Assembly: GCA_028681135.1 (NCBI GenBank)
Contig: JAQUJC010000003.1
Span: 16,263-80,262, forward strand
Length of the DNA: 64,000 nucleotides
Source of the DNA: Kiritimatiellia bacterium
Lineage (GTDB): Bacteria; Verrucomicrobiota; Kiritimatiellia; CAIQIC01; Lenti-01
Reading direction: 5' to 3'
Shown here: positions 35,576 to 44,870 of the stretch, piece after piece
Layout: every line of letters starts with the position of its first letter
How positions within the stretch are numbered: position 1 is the stretch's first letter
Translations under genes and position numbers: made by a program
Notes under the pieces: model-generated
Database searches by the model: none
The model's input: the letters and a program-made list of their open reading frames with translations, nothing else
Told to the model about the DNA's origin: nothing

Positions 35576-36715
35576 TCACGCCTTGCACAATCTCTGGTAC
35601 AGCCCCATCAACTTCTCTGCGCTGGCGGGCCAGGTATGGCGTTCGAGGACCTGCTGGCGGCCGGTAGCGCCCATGCGCTGGCGCAGAGCGGGGTTTTCAG
35701 CCAGCTTCTTCAGACCCGCGGCCAATGCGGTGGGATCGCCAACGGGCACCACGATACCGGCACCATCGGCCACCAGCCGCGGCACCCAGGCACAATCTGT
35801 GGTCAAGACCGGCAGACCCGTGGCCATCGCCTCGATGGCCGCAAAGCAAAACGATTCGTAGTCGCTGGAAATCACTTTGACGTCGGCGGCGGCATAGACA
35901 GCAGGCAATTCGCTGAATGGCAGCTCGCCAAGGAATAAGACCCGGTCGGCAATTTTCAACTCGATGGCCTGCTGCTGCGTCCGCTCCTGCAACGGGCCGC
36001 TGCCTGCCAGCATCAGCCAGGAACCGGGATGGTCCTGTGTAAACCGAGCAAAGGCCTTTAGCAGCATGGCGTGATTCTTGAACGCCTGAAACCGTGCCAC
36101 ATAAAGTGCCACGAAGTCGTCCCGGCCAATGCCGTATTGCTGCCGGAAATTTGATGCTTGGGGGCGGAACCGGTCCGCATCCACTGCATTTGGAATATTT
36201 TCCACGTCCAAACCCAAATCGCGCAGTTTTTCAATCGTCGTGCCGCTGGCGATCAACCCATCGGCCATCCCTACCCCGCCCCGCGGATCATAATAATTTG
36301 GGGCCGTTAGGCGCATCACCACTGGAATCGTGACGCCCCGGCGCTTGAGCCAAACCACCAGGTTGGGCAGTTCGCAGACCTGGATCACATCGAATTCGGC
36401 GGCATGGCGCGCCACCCAGCGCGCAGCCCGCCACTCAAACCATTCAAATTCTGCTTGTCGCACCCGCCAGCCCCCTCTGACCTTGTCCCAGGGGAACGTT
36501 TTTAACCAGGGCGTATGCAGCACCACCGCCCCCTCCAGCGGCATCGGCGGTGGTCCAAACAGCGGCGCGCCGCTGAGGAACGTTACCTGCGCGCCCGCCT
36601 GCGCCACATGGCGGGAAATCTCGAGGTCAAACGTCTCCCCCCCGCCGCGTTCCAGGCAGGCCATGCGGTTGATGAACAACACCCGCAGGGAGCGAGTCGG
36701 ATGCGCGGCAGCCAT
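35576..36715 (-). CDS. Glycosyltransferase family 4
   Basis: The 379-residue GT-B protein starts LRVLFINRMACLERGGGETF with a glycine-rich loop, and has NIPNAVDADRFRPQ and the donor-site E-x7-E region YESFCFAAIEAMATGLPVL. It probably works at the cytoplasmic membrane in glycan assembly. It is 7 bp after the methyltransferase stop, so the two form an operon. Confidence 0.92.
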   Translation of the reverse strand: MAAAHPTRSLRVLFINRMACLERGGGETFDLEISRHVAQAGAQVTFLSGAPLFGPPPMPLEGAVVLHTPWLKTFPWDKVRGGWRVRQAEFEWFEWRAARWVARHAAEFDVIQVCELPNLVVWLKRRGVTIPVVMRLTAPNYYDPRGGVGMADGLIASGTTIEKLRDLGLDVENIPNAVDADRFRPQASNFRQQYGIGRDDFVALYVARFQAFKNHAMLLKAFARFTQDHPGSWLMLAGSGPLQERTQQQAIELKIADRVLFLGELPFSELPAVYAAADVKVISSDYESFCFAAIEAMATGLPVLTTDCAWVPRLVADGAGIVVPVGDPTALAAGLKKLAENPALRQRMGATGRQQVLERHTWPASAEKLMGLYQRLCKA

Positions 36716-36722
36716 GCGACTG

Positions 36723-37478
36723 TCAACCCGTTTTGTTTTTTCGTCGCAACAGGAGGTCCAGCAGCCAGCGTTTCGCCACCGTCTTGGTCAGATGGGTGAC
36801 CGCCGGTCCGGCCACTACGGACGCAGAGGGGTTTTTGCGTGCCCAGGCCCAGTTGTCGCGGATCACCACGGACTCTATGTCCGGATGCTGGGACACAGCC
36901 AACGTCACCAGGCGCTCGACCTGCTGTTCGTGGCGATATTCCGTGGGCTTGTCTTGCATTGCCGGCGCCTTACTCCACCACTCAGATTTTTCGATGGAGT
37001 ACATGTAATCATCGAATAGAAACCAGCCCCCCGGCTTCAATAGCTTCATCCCCAAGAAAAAGGCGCACACATCGGTTTCCCATGTGTGGGCGCCATCCAG
37101 AAAGATGAAATCAAAGTACGGTTCGCAGCGATTATCCGCCGTCTGCTGTTCAATGATCTTTTTTAGCTCCCAGGTATAGGAGATGGCCGAGAAGATGGGC
37201 GTGACAAACTCTTGCAAGCCGGTCTTGGCCAAATGATCCAGGATGTTGGGATTGTCTTTGTGATTGCGGACGGCCTCTAGGTCAATCGACGTCAAATGCC
37301 CGACACCGTTTTCTTGGAGCGCCGCCGCGATGATGCACGAGGTTTTGCCGTAGAGAAACCCCAGTTCCAAACATTGGGCCGGACGCGATTCGCGCACCCA
37401 GTCATACAGTACTCGGCATTGGCTCTCCTCGGTGCAAGGCAAATGACCGACAGCAGCATATATTTCATTGAATTTCAT
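36723..37478 (-). CDS. Class I SAM-dependent methyltransferase (Methyltransf_24 type)
   Basis: The 251-residue protein has a Rossmann methyltransferase core: QCLELGFLYGKTSCIIAAAL (motif I), HLTSIDLEAV (motif II acidic residue), FDFIFLDGAHTWE and LKPGGWFLFDDYMY. The DGAHTWE element is typical of the Methyltransf_24 group that modifies sugars or small molecules in polysaccharide and secondary-metabolite clusters. It heads the two-gene leftward operon. Confidence 0.87.
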   Translation of the reverse strand: MKFNEIYAAVGHLPCTEESQCRVLYDWVRESRPAQCLELGFLYGKTSCIIAAALQENGVGHLTSIDLEAVRNHKDNPNILDHLAKTGLQEFVTPIFSAISYTWELKKIIEQQTADNRCEPYFDFIFLDGAHTWETDVCAFFLGMKLLKPGGWFLFDDYMYSIEKSEWWSKAPAMQDKPTEYRHEQQVERLVTLAVSQHPDIESVVIRDNWAWARKNPSASVVAGPAVTHLTKTVAKRWLLDLLLRRKNKTG

Positions 37479-37637
37479 GCATTATTCTTTCATACGGGTC
37501 TATGTCGCGCTTGGCACCTTAGCAAACTGGCCCTGCGCTGTGGAATCCCTTTGTTCGGTGTCGGGTGTCGGTTCGGAGGGGGGCCGCCTTGTCGCCCCGT
37601 CTGCATCCATTACGCGCGTCGGCTGCGAGCGAAGGCA

Positions 37638-39173
37638 TCAGGCATGCGCTGAATCGCCGTCGTGCTCGTGTGTCCAATCCCGATGGCCGTGGTGGGTGTA
37701 GTGGTGCATGACGCGGTCAAATTGAGCCATGGTGGCATCGTTGCGGTCGCCACCGAAGAACGAGACCAGCGCCACCCCAAGGGCACCGGCGACGAATCCA
37801 GGCACCAATTCATAGAGCCCGGTATGGCCCATGAAGTTTTTCCACAGAATGACGGTCGCGCCGCCCAGCAGCATTCCTGCCAGAGCCCCCGCCCGGGTGG
37901 TACGGCGCACAAACAGCGCCGCCAGAATCACGGGCCCAAAGGCGGCGCCGAAGCCCGCCCAAGCGTACGACACCAATCCGAACACGGAGGAGTCTGGATC
38001 GCGGGCCATGAAATAGGCCACCGCTGCAATCAGCATCACCGCACCGCGTGACACCCACAGCAGTTCGCGATCGCTGGCTTTCTTGCGAAATAACGCATGG
38101 TAGACATCGCCCGACAGCGCCGAGGCGGCGACCAGTAGCTGGCTGTCGGCGGTAGACATAATGGCAGCGAGGATGGCGGAGAGCAACAGCCCCGCCAAAA
38201 ACGGCGGGAACAACACCCGCACCATCTCCATGAAGATGCGCTCGCCGTCGGCCAGCCCGGGCACAAACGCGGCGCCGACGCAGCCAACCAGCAGGGAGGC
38301 CGTCAACGCCATCACGACCCACACGATGGCGATCCGCCGCGCCTGCACCACCTCGCCCGGACGACGGATCGCCATGAAACGTACGAGAATGTGCGGCATT
38401 CCGCAATAGCCCAGCCCCCACCCCAGCGTTGAGAGCAGGGCAATCACCCCCACGCTCTTGGCACCATCGGCATAGGTCAACAGGTTGAACATCTGCGCCT
38501 TGCCCGCCGCGGCCAACGCGTCGTGCATCGGGGCCACGCCTCCCAGCCGGTGAATGCCAAGCGCGGGAACAATCACAATCGCCGCCAGCATCAACATCCC
38601 CTGGAATAGGTCCGTCCAGCACACGGCCATGAATCCGCCTAAAAATGTGTAGGTCAAAATCACGCCCACTCCCAGCAGGAGCGCCCCTTGGTAGGACAGA
38701 CCAAACACGGTGTTAAACAGCTTGGCCCCGGCCACAAATCCTGACGCCGTATAAATCAAAAAGAAAACCAGAATGATGAGCGCAGACACCATACGCAGCA
38801 CATGGGTGCGGTCTTGGAAGCGGTGTTCAAAGAAATCAGGGATGGTAATGGCGTTGCCGGCCATGTGGGTGTAATGACGCAGGCGCAGGGCCACATAGCG
38901 CCAGTTGAGCCAGGTGCCCACCCCCAAGCCCACGGCAATCCACAGCGAATCGGCGAGCCCGGCAACATAGGCTGCGCCGGGCAGCCCCAGCAATAACCAA
39001 CCGCTCATGTCGGAAGCTTGCGCGGAAATGGCCGTGACCCATTTGTTCAGCTTTCGGCCCCCCAGATAGTAGTCGGTTAGATTGTGCGAACGAAAGAAGA
39101 ACCAAATGCCCACGCCCATCATGCCCATCAAATAAAGCGTAAATGCGATGATAATCCATGTGTGACTGGTCAT
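37638..39173 (-). CDS. putP: Sodium/proline symporter PutP-type
   Basis: The 511-residue SSS-family transporter has about 13 spans. It shows the family's LTDYYLGGRKLNKWVTAISA, the QASDMSGWLLLGLPGAAYVA sodium-site region of PutP and SAILAAIMSTADSQLLVAAS. It imports a small solute, most likely proline, with sodium. The C-terminal tail ends in a His/Asp-rich segment (HHYTHHGHRDWTHEHDGDSA) after the last span, which is not typical and could bind a metal. It is monocistronic in appearance. Confidence 0.9.
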   Translation of the reverse strand: MTSHTWIIIAFTLYLMGMMGVGIWFFFRSHNLTDYYLGGRKLNKWVTAISAQASDMSGWLLLGLPGAAYVAGLADSLWIAVGLGVGTWLNWRYVALRLRHYTHMAGNAITIPDFFEHRFQDRTHVLRMVSALIILVFFLIYTASGFVAGAKLFNTVFGLSYQGALLLGVGVILTYTFLGGFMAVCWTDLFQGMLMLAAIVIVPALGIHRLGGVAPMHDALAAAGKAQMFNLLTYADGAKSVGVIALLSTLGWGLGYCGMPHILVRFMAIRRPGEVVQARRIAIVWVVMALTASLLVGCVGAAFVPGLADGERIFMEMVRVLFPPFLAGLLLSAILAAIMSTADSQLLVAASALSGDVYHALFRKKASDRELLWVSRGAVMLIAAVAYFMARDPDSSVFGLVSYAWAGFGAAFGPVILAALFVRRTTRAGALAGMLLGGATVILWKNFMGHTGLYELVPGFVAGALGVALVSFFGGDRNDATMAQFDRVMHHYTHHGHRDWTHEHDGDSAHA

Positions 39174-39312
39174 AGGTCGGGCCTCCGGGGGTTGAAAATC
39201 TGGCGATCTTGCACGTTTTCGAGATAAATGAAAGCGGGAAACGCAAGGTCATCACGCCGCTGGCGTGACACGTCCGGGATTGTGTCCCGTTGGGCTACGG
39301 CTGTGCCGCGCA

Positions 39313-40029
39313 TCAGAATTCCCCGCGGACCTCGACGCGCTCGACATAGGCGCGCAACACCTCGGCCCGCTGATGCAAAATTTCAGCGGGGGTTTCCCTC
39401 ATGCCGCGGAACGCGGGATCGGGCAAATCGTCGCGCGGCACGAACGCCTGCAACACGTGCCGCTTGGCCCCACGCACCCATTCCCCCATGGCCCGCATCT
39501 TCTCTGCGTCATGCCAGGCCTCAATCACCGTTGTCCGGAATTCATACTGCCGGGCCTGCTCTTGAATCAGCGCGATGGATCGGCTCACCGCCTCCACATC
39601 TGCAAAGCCCACATTCGCGGCATAGTCCCCTGGGGCACACTTCACATCCATGGCGACATAGTCCACCTGCGGCAGCAGCGTCTCCAGCACCGCCGGGCGC
39701 GACCCGTTGGTATCCAACTTGATGGTAAAGCCCCAGGCACGCAGTTGCTCCATTAGGTGGGGCAGCCCCGGATGCAATGTGGGCTCGCCGCCCGTCACCA
39801 CCACGCTCTCGATCCAATTGTTGCGGAATGTCCGGCAGATTTTTTCAACGTCTGCCCAGCTCACTGTCGGCACATCCACCCGCCCCATCAGCGGAGCATT
39901 GTGGCAAAAGCCACAGCGAAAATTACACCCTGGCAAAAACATGACCGCCGCCATCCGGCCAGGATAGTCCACCATCGAGGCATCTTGCATGATGCCGAAA
40001 ACCGGCGATTGTTTGGACCTCGTGGTCAT
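39313..40029 (-). CDS. nrdG: Anaerobic ribonucleotide reductase activating protein
   Basis: NrdG is the radical SAM activase that creates the glycyl radical in NrdD. The 238-residue protein has Cys35, Cys39 and Cys42 in LPGCNFRCGFCHN, and VVTGGEPTLHPGL for SAM binding. It is the third gene of nrdD-redoxin-nrdG, 48 bp after the redoxin. Length and motifs fit the TIGR-type anaerobic activases that start with GxxxxSMVDYPG. Confidence 0.93.
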   Translation of the reverse strand: MTTRSKQSPVFGIMQDASMVDYPGRMAAVMFLPGCNFRCGFCHNAPLMGRVDVPTVSWADVEKICRTFRNNWIESVVVTGGEPTLHPGLPHLMEQLRAWGFTIKLDTNGSRPAVLETLLPQVDYVAMDVKCAPGDYAANVGFADVEAVSRSIALIQEQARQYEFRTTVIEAWHDAEKMRAMGEWVRGAKRHVLQAFVPRDDLPDPAFRGMRETPAEILHQRAEVLRAYVERVEVRGEF

Positions 40030-40077
40030 CTCACGGCTGGGTCATAAACGCTGAGGCGTACATTCCCCGCTCGCGTT

Positions 40078-40476
40078 TCACACCTCTTTGGCCTGCTGCA
40101 ATACCGCCTCGATCATCCGGGGTGTAATGACCCCCCGGCCCACGGCGGTATAGTCTGTCTGCAGCCCCACCCAGGTGTAGAGCGCGCTGGACCCGCCCGG
40201 GGCATCCGCCGCGCCGGGCGCGGGGTTGGCCATTGGCTGGTGTTCGCCGGTGACCGGATTCGCGCGCGAGATGTAAAACCCCGGCACCCGTTGCGGATTG
40301 AGACACTCGGCCTCGCAGAATTCCACCAGACCGTTTTCTGTCTCTAGGTCGTGATAGACCTTCTCGAACCCGGCCCATGCGTCCTCCTGCAACAGATCAT
40401 CCAGCCGCCCATTGAGAGTGTGGCACTTGGGACAGGCGGATTTCCCGAATACATGAATCTGATACGTGTTCGACAT
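40078..40476 (-). CDS. Thioredoxin/glutaredoxin-like protein with CPKC site
   Basis: The 132-residue protein has a thioredoxin-like start, YQIHVFGKSACPKCHTLNGR, with an active-site Cys-Pro-Lys-Cys (residues 15-18). It lies between nrdD and nrdG, and its start is only three bases from the nrdD stop. Class III reductases that use a thiol donor (NrdD2 types) take electrons from redoxins, so it is a plausible dedicated reductant for NrdD. That function is inference. The C-terminal part has a Pro/Ala/Gly loop and no further motifs. Confidence 0.8.
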   Translation of the reverse strand: MSNTYQIHVFGKSACPKCHTLNGRLDDLLQEDAWAGFEKVYHDLETENGLVEFCEAECLNPQRVPGFYISRANPVTGEHQPMANPAPGAADAPGGSSALYTWVGLQTDYTAVGRGVITPRMIEAVLQQAKEV

Positions 40477-40479
40477 GGC

Positions 40480-43248
40480 TCAGGCCTCCACCGGCTGGCG
40501 TGCTGCCACCGGCGCGGGCGCACAGGCCACCGCCGCCACCGTTGGCGTCGGCGGCACCACCGTCCCGCCCTCCACCGCATACCTCCCGCGCTGGCGCGCG
40601 GGCAGCTCCCCGCCGCGCTTGCTTTTGTTCCAATTCTGGATTTTGCTGAAGTACCCCACCACCCGCGTCTCGCCCTCCACGTGCACCGATCCGCATTGGG
40701 TGCACTGCTCCTGGAGTCCACGCATATTGTGCCCGCAATCCAGACAATAGGTGAACTCGGGCGACAACGTCACCTGCGCCGACTGCGTCCGGAAAAAGGT
40801 CTCGCGCATCAGCACCTCGATGGCCCCCGGCGACGGCCGTTCTTCGCCGATAAATGCATGAGTGATGGCGCCGCTCTCGATCAGGCTGTGAAATTTCGCC
40901 TGCTGGCGAATGCGTTCGACCAGCGACACCGGCGCATCGGCCGACAAATGAATGCTGTTGGTGTAATAGGCCACATCTTCGTCCCCGCCCTTGACCACCT
41001 GCAACGCATCATCGCGATAATAGACCAAGTCGGCCTTCGCCAGCCGCCGGGCCGCGCTTTCCGCGGGCGACTCCTCCAGCGTGAGCTTCATCTTGTGCTT
41101 CACCGACAGTTTTTTGCACCGCAAAAACATGTGCGCGATCAACTTCTCGCCCAGACGAAGGGCCTCGGCACTTTCGTGAAACTCCTGGCCGGTCAGGAAC
41201 TTCACCGCATCGTTCACTCCGATCAGCCCAATGATGTACGTCGCCTTGTCCAGTTCGACATACGGTTTGCCATCGCAAGCCGTCTTGCCGATCTGCCACA
41301 GCGGAAAGCCCGGCGCACTCATCATCTCCGCGATGCGCGTGCGCTTCTGCTCGTGCGCCTTGACGGCCATATCGATCATCTTGTCCACCTCGGCCACCAA
41401 GCCCTCATAGGTGCGCTGGCCCGCCCGGGCCGCCCGATACATGCACTGGGGAATGTTCACCGTCACGTTCTGAAACCCGCAAAACCGCAGGCTCTCGGGA
41501 TGACGCAGCATGTAGTTGTCCTCAATCGTCGTGCGCAGGCGGCAGCAAGCCGACAGCGTTACCTCGTCGCGATCAAAGATGAAATAGACCGACCCATTGC
41601 GGCTGGCCACTTCACAGGCCCGCTGGTAGATGGCTATCTGCTCCGGATCGCTAAACGTTTCCGCACTGACATGGAAATCGCACTTGGGAAACTCGAACAC
41701 ATGCTCGTTGGCGTCGCCGGCCTCCCAGACCTCCAGCAGGGCGCGAGTCAGCGCGCGGGCTTCTTCCTCGAAATCGCCATAGGTCAGGATGGTATCGCCG
41801 CGGGCGACAAGGTCCTGCTGAATGTCCGGGTCATAGGCCTGCCCGTGCCGGGCATCGGCCACTTCACGCAGGACGCACCGCCGTGTGTCGTCCGACTCCG
41901 CCAGCCACAGTTCCATCATGGGGTTGCCGTGGGTATCCTTTTCGGGCTGGATGACCTCTTCGAGCCGGACCACCTCCCCATCTGCACGCCGCAGCATGTA
42001 GCGACCGCAGGGGCCCACCGCCGGCACCGACTTCAAATAGCTCGGCACGCCCGTGTGGATGTTGAAATCCAGAAAAATCGTCTGCCCGCCGCGCGAAAAC
42101 GCGTTCTGCGCCGCACCGAAAATCAGCCCCTGGGCAATCTGATAGATTTCCTTGTCGGCCTTGCCGCGCAGATATGGCGCAAACATAATATTGATATAGG
42201 CCAATCCCAGCGCCCCCGCATAATTCGCCTGCATCGAGGCCACAAAGGTGTTGAGATGCCCGGTCAGCACATGCGCGCTGCTCGCCGGTGCGCTTTCGTT
42301 ATTAAGATTGTTCAGCCCCTTCAGCCCGTACTTCTTCACATATTCAACCGAATGCGATGAGCAATAGACGCGGTGGGGATAGCCCAGGTCGTGCAGATGA
42401 ATCGCCCCGGTGTTGTGCGCGTGCTTCAAGTCCGCCGAAAAAATCGTATCCAGCGCCCACTGCTTGAGCACCAGCTCGGCAATGCCCAATTGCACTGCCT
42501 CGGGATTGTTATTGACGATGTTGCTGTTCTCGAGACTCTTGGCATACATCAGCCGGTCCACAAACTGACGCGATACGCCATAGAGCGACAAGTCGCGCAA
42601 CTGGTGGCGGTAGCCGCGCAGCGACAGCTCATTGTTCAGCAACTCGCGGATCAGCGTGCTGTCCACGCTACGCATCCCGCTGGCGATGATCTGGTTCTCG
42701 ACCGTCTTGGCAATGTTCAGCGCCACTTCTTCATTCAGATCAGTGTGCTGCACCAACGTATCGATCAGCTCCCGGCGGTCCCACGGCAGCGTGCTGCCCC
42801 GGGCCACATCGTCGACCATCAGCATGCTCGCATCCGTCAAATCCACCGGCTTGGCCTCTTCCGCGGCACGCGCCGCAGTGCGCACCCGAATGCGCTCGCG
42901 GGCCAACTGGCGATGCTTGCGAAAGCGCTTGTAGGCCGCCACGATCGGCGCGTAGCCCTGCTCCGCCAGCACGATCTCGATCAAGTCCTGTATGTCCTCA
43001 ATCAGCGGAATCCGCCGCCCCTGTTCATCCGCCGACACATGATATTCGCTGCGCGGATCGTTCAACTGCTGAATCACGATATCCGCCATCTGCTCGGGCA
43101 TCGTCTCGCCTACTTCCACATGATCCCGGCGCCGCACCTCGTCCGCCGCCCGATAAATCGCCCGAATGATCTTGTCCCGGCTGAAGGGAACAATCAGCCC
43201 ATCCCGTTTGCGGAATCCATCAAATCCTACTACTGTCGCCTTGCTCAT
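40480..43248 (-). CDS. nrdD: Anaerobic ribonucleoside-triphosphate reductase
   Basis: NrdD makes deoxynucleotides from ribonucleotides with a glycyl radical. The 922-residue chain starts with an ATP-cone (about 5-125, FRKRDGLIVPFSRDKIIRAI) and a second cone-like stretch (about 140-235, DRRELIDTLVQHT), then the catalytic barrel (HLHDLGYPHRVYCSSHS). Four zinc cysteines are at 835, 838, 849 and 852, and the radical Gly is at 865 in RVVGYF. About 35 residues rich in Pro, Ala and Val extend beyond the usual end. It is the first gene of an operon with a redoxin and nrdG. Two NrdR-like boxes precede it. Confidence 0.95.
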   Translation of the reverse strand: MSKATVVGFDGFRKRDGLIVPFSRDKIIRAIYRAADEVRRRDHVEVGETMPEQMADIVIQQLNDPRSEYHVSADEQGRRIPLIEDIQDLIEIVLAEQGYAPIVAAYKRFRKHRQLARERIRVRTAARAAEEAKPVDLTDASMLMVDDVARGSTLPWDRRELIDTLVQHTDLNEEVALNIAKTVENQIIASGMRSVDSTLIRELLNNELSLRGYRHQLRDLSLYGVSRQFVDRLMYAKSLENSNIVNNNPEAVQLGIAELVLKQWALDTIFSADLKHAHNTGAIHLHDLGYPHRVYCSSHSVEYVKKYGLKGLNNLNNESAPASSAHVLTGHLNTFVASMQANYAGALGLAYINIMFAPYLRGKADKEIYQIAQGLIFGAAQNAFSRGGQTIFLDFNIHTGVPSYLKSVPAVGPCGRYMLRRADGEVVRLEEVIQPEKDTHGNPMMELWLAESDDTRRCVLREVADARHGQAYDPDIQQDLVARGDTILTYGDFEEEARALTRALLEVWEAGDANEHVFEFPKCDFHVSAETFSDPEQIAIYQRACEVASRNGSVYFIFDRDEVTLSACCRLRTTIEDNYMLRHPESLRFCGFQNVTVNIPQCMYRAARAGQRTYEGLVAEVDKMIDMAVKAHEQKRTRIAEMMSAPGFPLWQIGKTACDGKPYVELDKATYIIGLIGVNDAVKFLTGQEFHESAEALRLGEKLIAHMFLRCKKLSVKHKMKLTLEESPAESAARRLAKADLVYYRDDALQVVKGGDEDVAYYTNSIHLSADAPVSLVERIRQQAKFHSLIESGAITHAFIGEERPSPGAIEVLMRETFFRTQSAQVTLSPEFTYCLDCGHNMRGLQEQCTQCGSVHVEGETRVVGYFSKIQNWNKSKRGGELPARQRGRYAVEGGTVVPPTPTVAAVACAPAPVAARQPVEA

Positions 43249-43390
43249 GGCCTATCTTCCTTCCTGCAACCAACCTCATCCGCGACCGGCTTCTTCACCG
43301 GACAGCCCCCACCCTGCCAGCTTCCATTGAAGCCCCTTAATCCATCCCCGGCAACCTCCCTGCGACCGAAAAAGGAAAATAGGGCCCTTA

Positions 43391-43406
43391 CCACGATATG
43401 TTGTGG
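43391..43406. promoter_or_regulatory. NrdR-like box, proximal to nrdD
   Basis: CCACGATATGTTGTGG matches the NrdR palindrome ACACwATATATwGTGT at 12 of its 14 inner positions. It overlaps the -10 of the candidate leftward promoter. Confidence 0.75.
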
Positions 43407-43420
43407 CTGTTAATTGTCAA
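43393..43420 (-). promoter_or_regulatory. Candidate nrdD promoter
   Basis: On the minus strand TTGACA (43420-43415) is followed after 16 bp by TATCGT (43398-43393). It lies about 145 bp from the nrdD ATG and its -10 is inside the proximal NrdR-like box, as expected for repression. Confidence 0.5.
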
Positions 43421-43422
43421 TA

Positions 43423-43438
43423 TTACTATAATATGTGG
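43423..43438. promoter_or_regulatory. NrdR-like box, distal to nrdD
   Basis: TTACTATAATATGTGG is a weaker match (ACTATA and TGTG ends kept). It starts exactly 32 bp from the proximal box, three helical turns, which is the known spacing of paired NrdR boxes. Confidence 0.65.
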
Positions 43439-43561
43439 TTTTTTAGTCTGCAATCCATATTTCCAGAACGGGTTAGCCCCAATTTACCCCCCCCCTCCCC
43501 ATTCCGGTTTGACCTGCTCCCGCGTCCGGTGGCAGAATGCCCATAACAGGGAGTGATGACG

Positions 43562-44710
43562 ATGAATATCGATAAAGGTGCGGTTTGGGTCCCCTTTAAC
43601 CTCATGGAACGCTTCATGCGCGACGTCTTCATTGGCCTGGGCTCGCCCAAAGCCGATGCCGCTATCTGCGCCAGCGTCTTGCTCAAGGCCGACCAGCTCG
43701 GGTTTGACTCCCACGGCATTTCCCGGCTCAAACCCATCTATTATGACCGCATCCGGGCGGGCATCCAACGGCCCGCCGCACCCATTCGCACCCTGCGCAA
43801 CCGCGGGGCCACCGCCGTTCTCGATGGCGGCAACGGGATGGGACACGTCGTGGCCCACAAGGCCATGAGCCTGGCCATTCAGAAAGCCAAAAAACACGGG
43901 CTGGGCATGGTCGCGGTACGCCACTCCACGCACTTTGGCATTGCCGGCTATTATCCCCTCATGGCGGTGAAGGCCGGCATGATCGGCATCTGCGGTACCA
44001 ATGCCCGCCCCTCCATTGCCCCCACGTTCGGCATCGAAAACATGCTCGGCACCAATCCGCTGACCTTCGCCATGCCCACCGACGAACAATTTCCGTTTCT
44101 GCTCGATTGTGCAACCTCGATTGTCCAGCGCGGCAAAGTCGAACTCCATGCCAAACTGAACCAGCCTCTGCCCCACGGGTGGGTCGTGGCGCACGACGGA
44201 ACCTCCCAGACCGATCCCCACGCGGTCTTGGCCGATCTCGTCGCGGGGTCAGCCGCCCTGCTGCCACTCGGCGGCGCGGGCGAAGACTTTGCCGGTTACA
44301 AAGGCTATGGTTATGCCACGGTCGTTGAAATCCTTTCCGCGGCCCTCCAGCAAGGTGCCTTCCTGCACCTGCTCAGCGGCATCGACAAAAAAGGCGCGCA
44401 AATCCCCTATCCCCTCGGGCATTTCTTCATCGCCATCGATATCGAGCATTTCACGCCCCTCGCTATTTTTCAGAAAATTGCCGGCACCATCCTGCGCCAG
44501 CTCCGTGCCTCGAAAAAAGCGCCCGGCCAGAAACGCATCTATACCGCAGGCGAAAAAGAATATCTCACCTGGCAGGAACGCCAAAAAAAGGGCATCCCCG
44601 TCAACCGCCAAACCCAGCAGGAAATGCTCGCCATGCGCGACGAACTGGGACTGAAAAAATACAAATTTTCTTTCGATAAGCCCCCCAAACGCCGCTCAAA
44701 AAAAACATAA
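43562..44710 (+). CDS. Ldh2-family malate/L-sulfolactate-type dehydrogenase
   Basis: The 382-residue protein belongs to the NAD(P)-dependent Ldh_2 family, which oxidises 2-hydroxy acids such as malate, lactate, ureidoglycolate or sulfolactate. Motifs: KADQLGFDSHGISRLKPIYY with the catalytic His, VRHSTHFGIAGYYPLMAVKA, and NMLGTNPLTFAMPTDEQFPF near the cofactor site. ATG 43562 is chosen since AGGGAG (43548-43553) ends eight bases before; GTG 43553 and ATG 43556 are too close to it. The exact substrate is not readable. A Lys-rich tail ends the chain. Confidence 0.88.
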   Translation: MNIDKGAVWVPFNLMERFMRDVFIGLGSPKADAAICASVLLKADQLGFDSHGISRLKPIYYDRIRAGIQRPAAPIRTLRNRGATAVLDGGNGMGHVVAHKAMSLAIQKAKKHGLGMVAVRHSTHFGIAGYYPLMAVKAGMIGICGTNARPSIAPTFGIENMLGTNPLTFAMPTDEQFPFLLDCATSIVQRGKVELHAKLNQPLPHGWVVAHDGTSQTDPHAVLADLVAGSAALLPLGGAGEDFAGYKGYGYATVVEILSAALQQGAFLHLLSGIDKKGAQIPYPLGHFFIAIDIEHFTPLAIFQKIAGTILRQLRASKKAPGQKRIYTAGEKEYLTWQERQKKGIPVNRQTQQEMLAMRDELGLKKYKFSFDKPPKRRSKKT

Positions 44711-44760
44711 TCCGCCTCGCGCTATTCTGTTTCCCTGAATCTCCCCACCGGGGCAATAGT

Positions 44761-44784
44761 ACGCGGTTATTATAATAACCGCGT
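44761..44784. repeat. Perfect 24-bp palindrome (pair 1, left)
   Basis: The two 12-base arms are exact complements around TTATTATAATAA, with stem ACGCGG/CCGCGT. It lies 51 bp after the Ldh2 gene. Confidence 0.9.
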
Positions 44785-44870
44785 TATTTAAAAAGCCTCC
44801 TAAACATAGCTAAAATAAGATATATAATATTTTCCCTCATATTGTTGTAGATATTATCTCTATCAAGTAA

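Larger units (their letters stand above)
43249..43561. other. Divergent regulatory gap between nrdD and the Ldh2-type gene
   Basis: The 313-bp gap holds no gene. It contains two NrdR-like boxes, a leftward promoter between them, a rightward TATAAT (43427-43432) and a C9 run (43487-43495) before the rightward gene. Confidence 0.7.

Noticed and set aside
40351-42360. 669-codon rightward frame opposite nrdD
   Set aside because: The leftward frame has all NrdD motifs; this one has none and no ribosome site.
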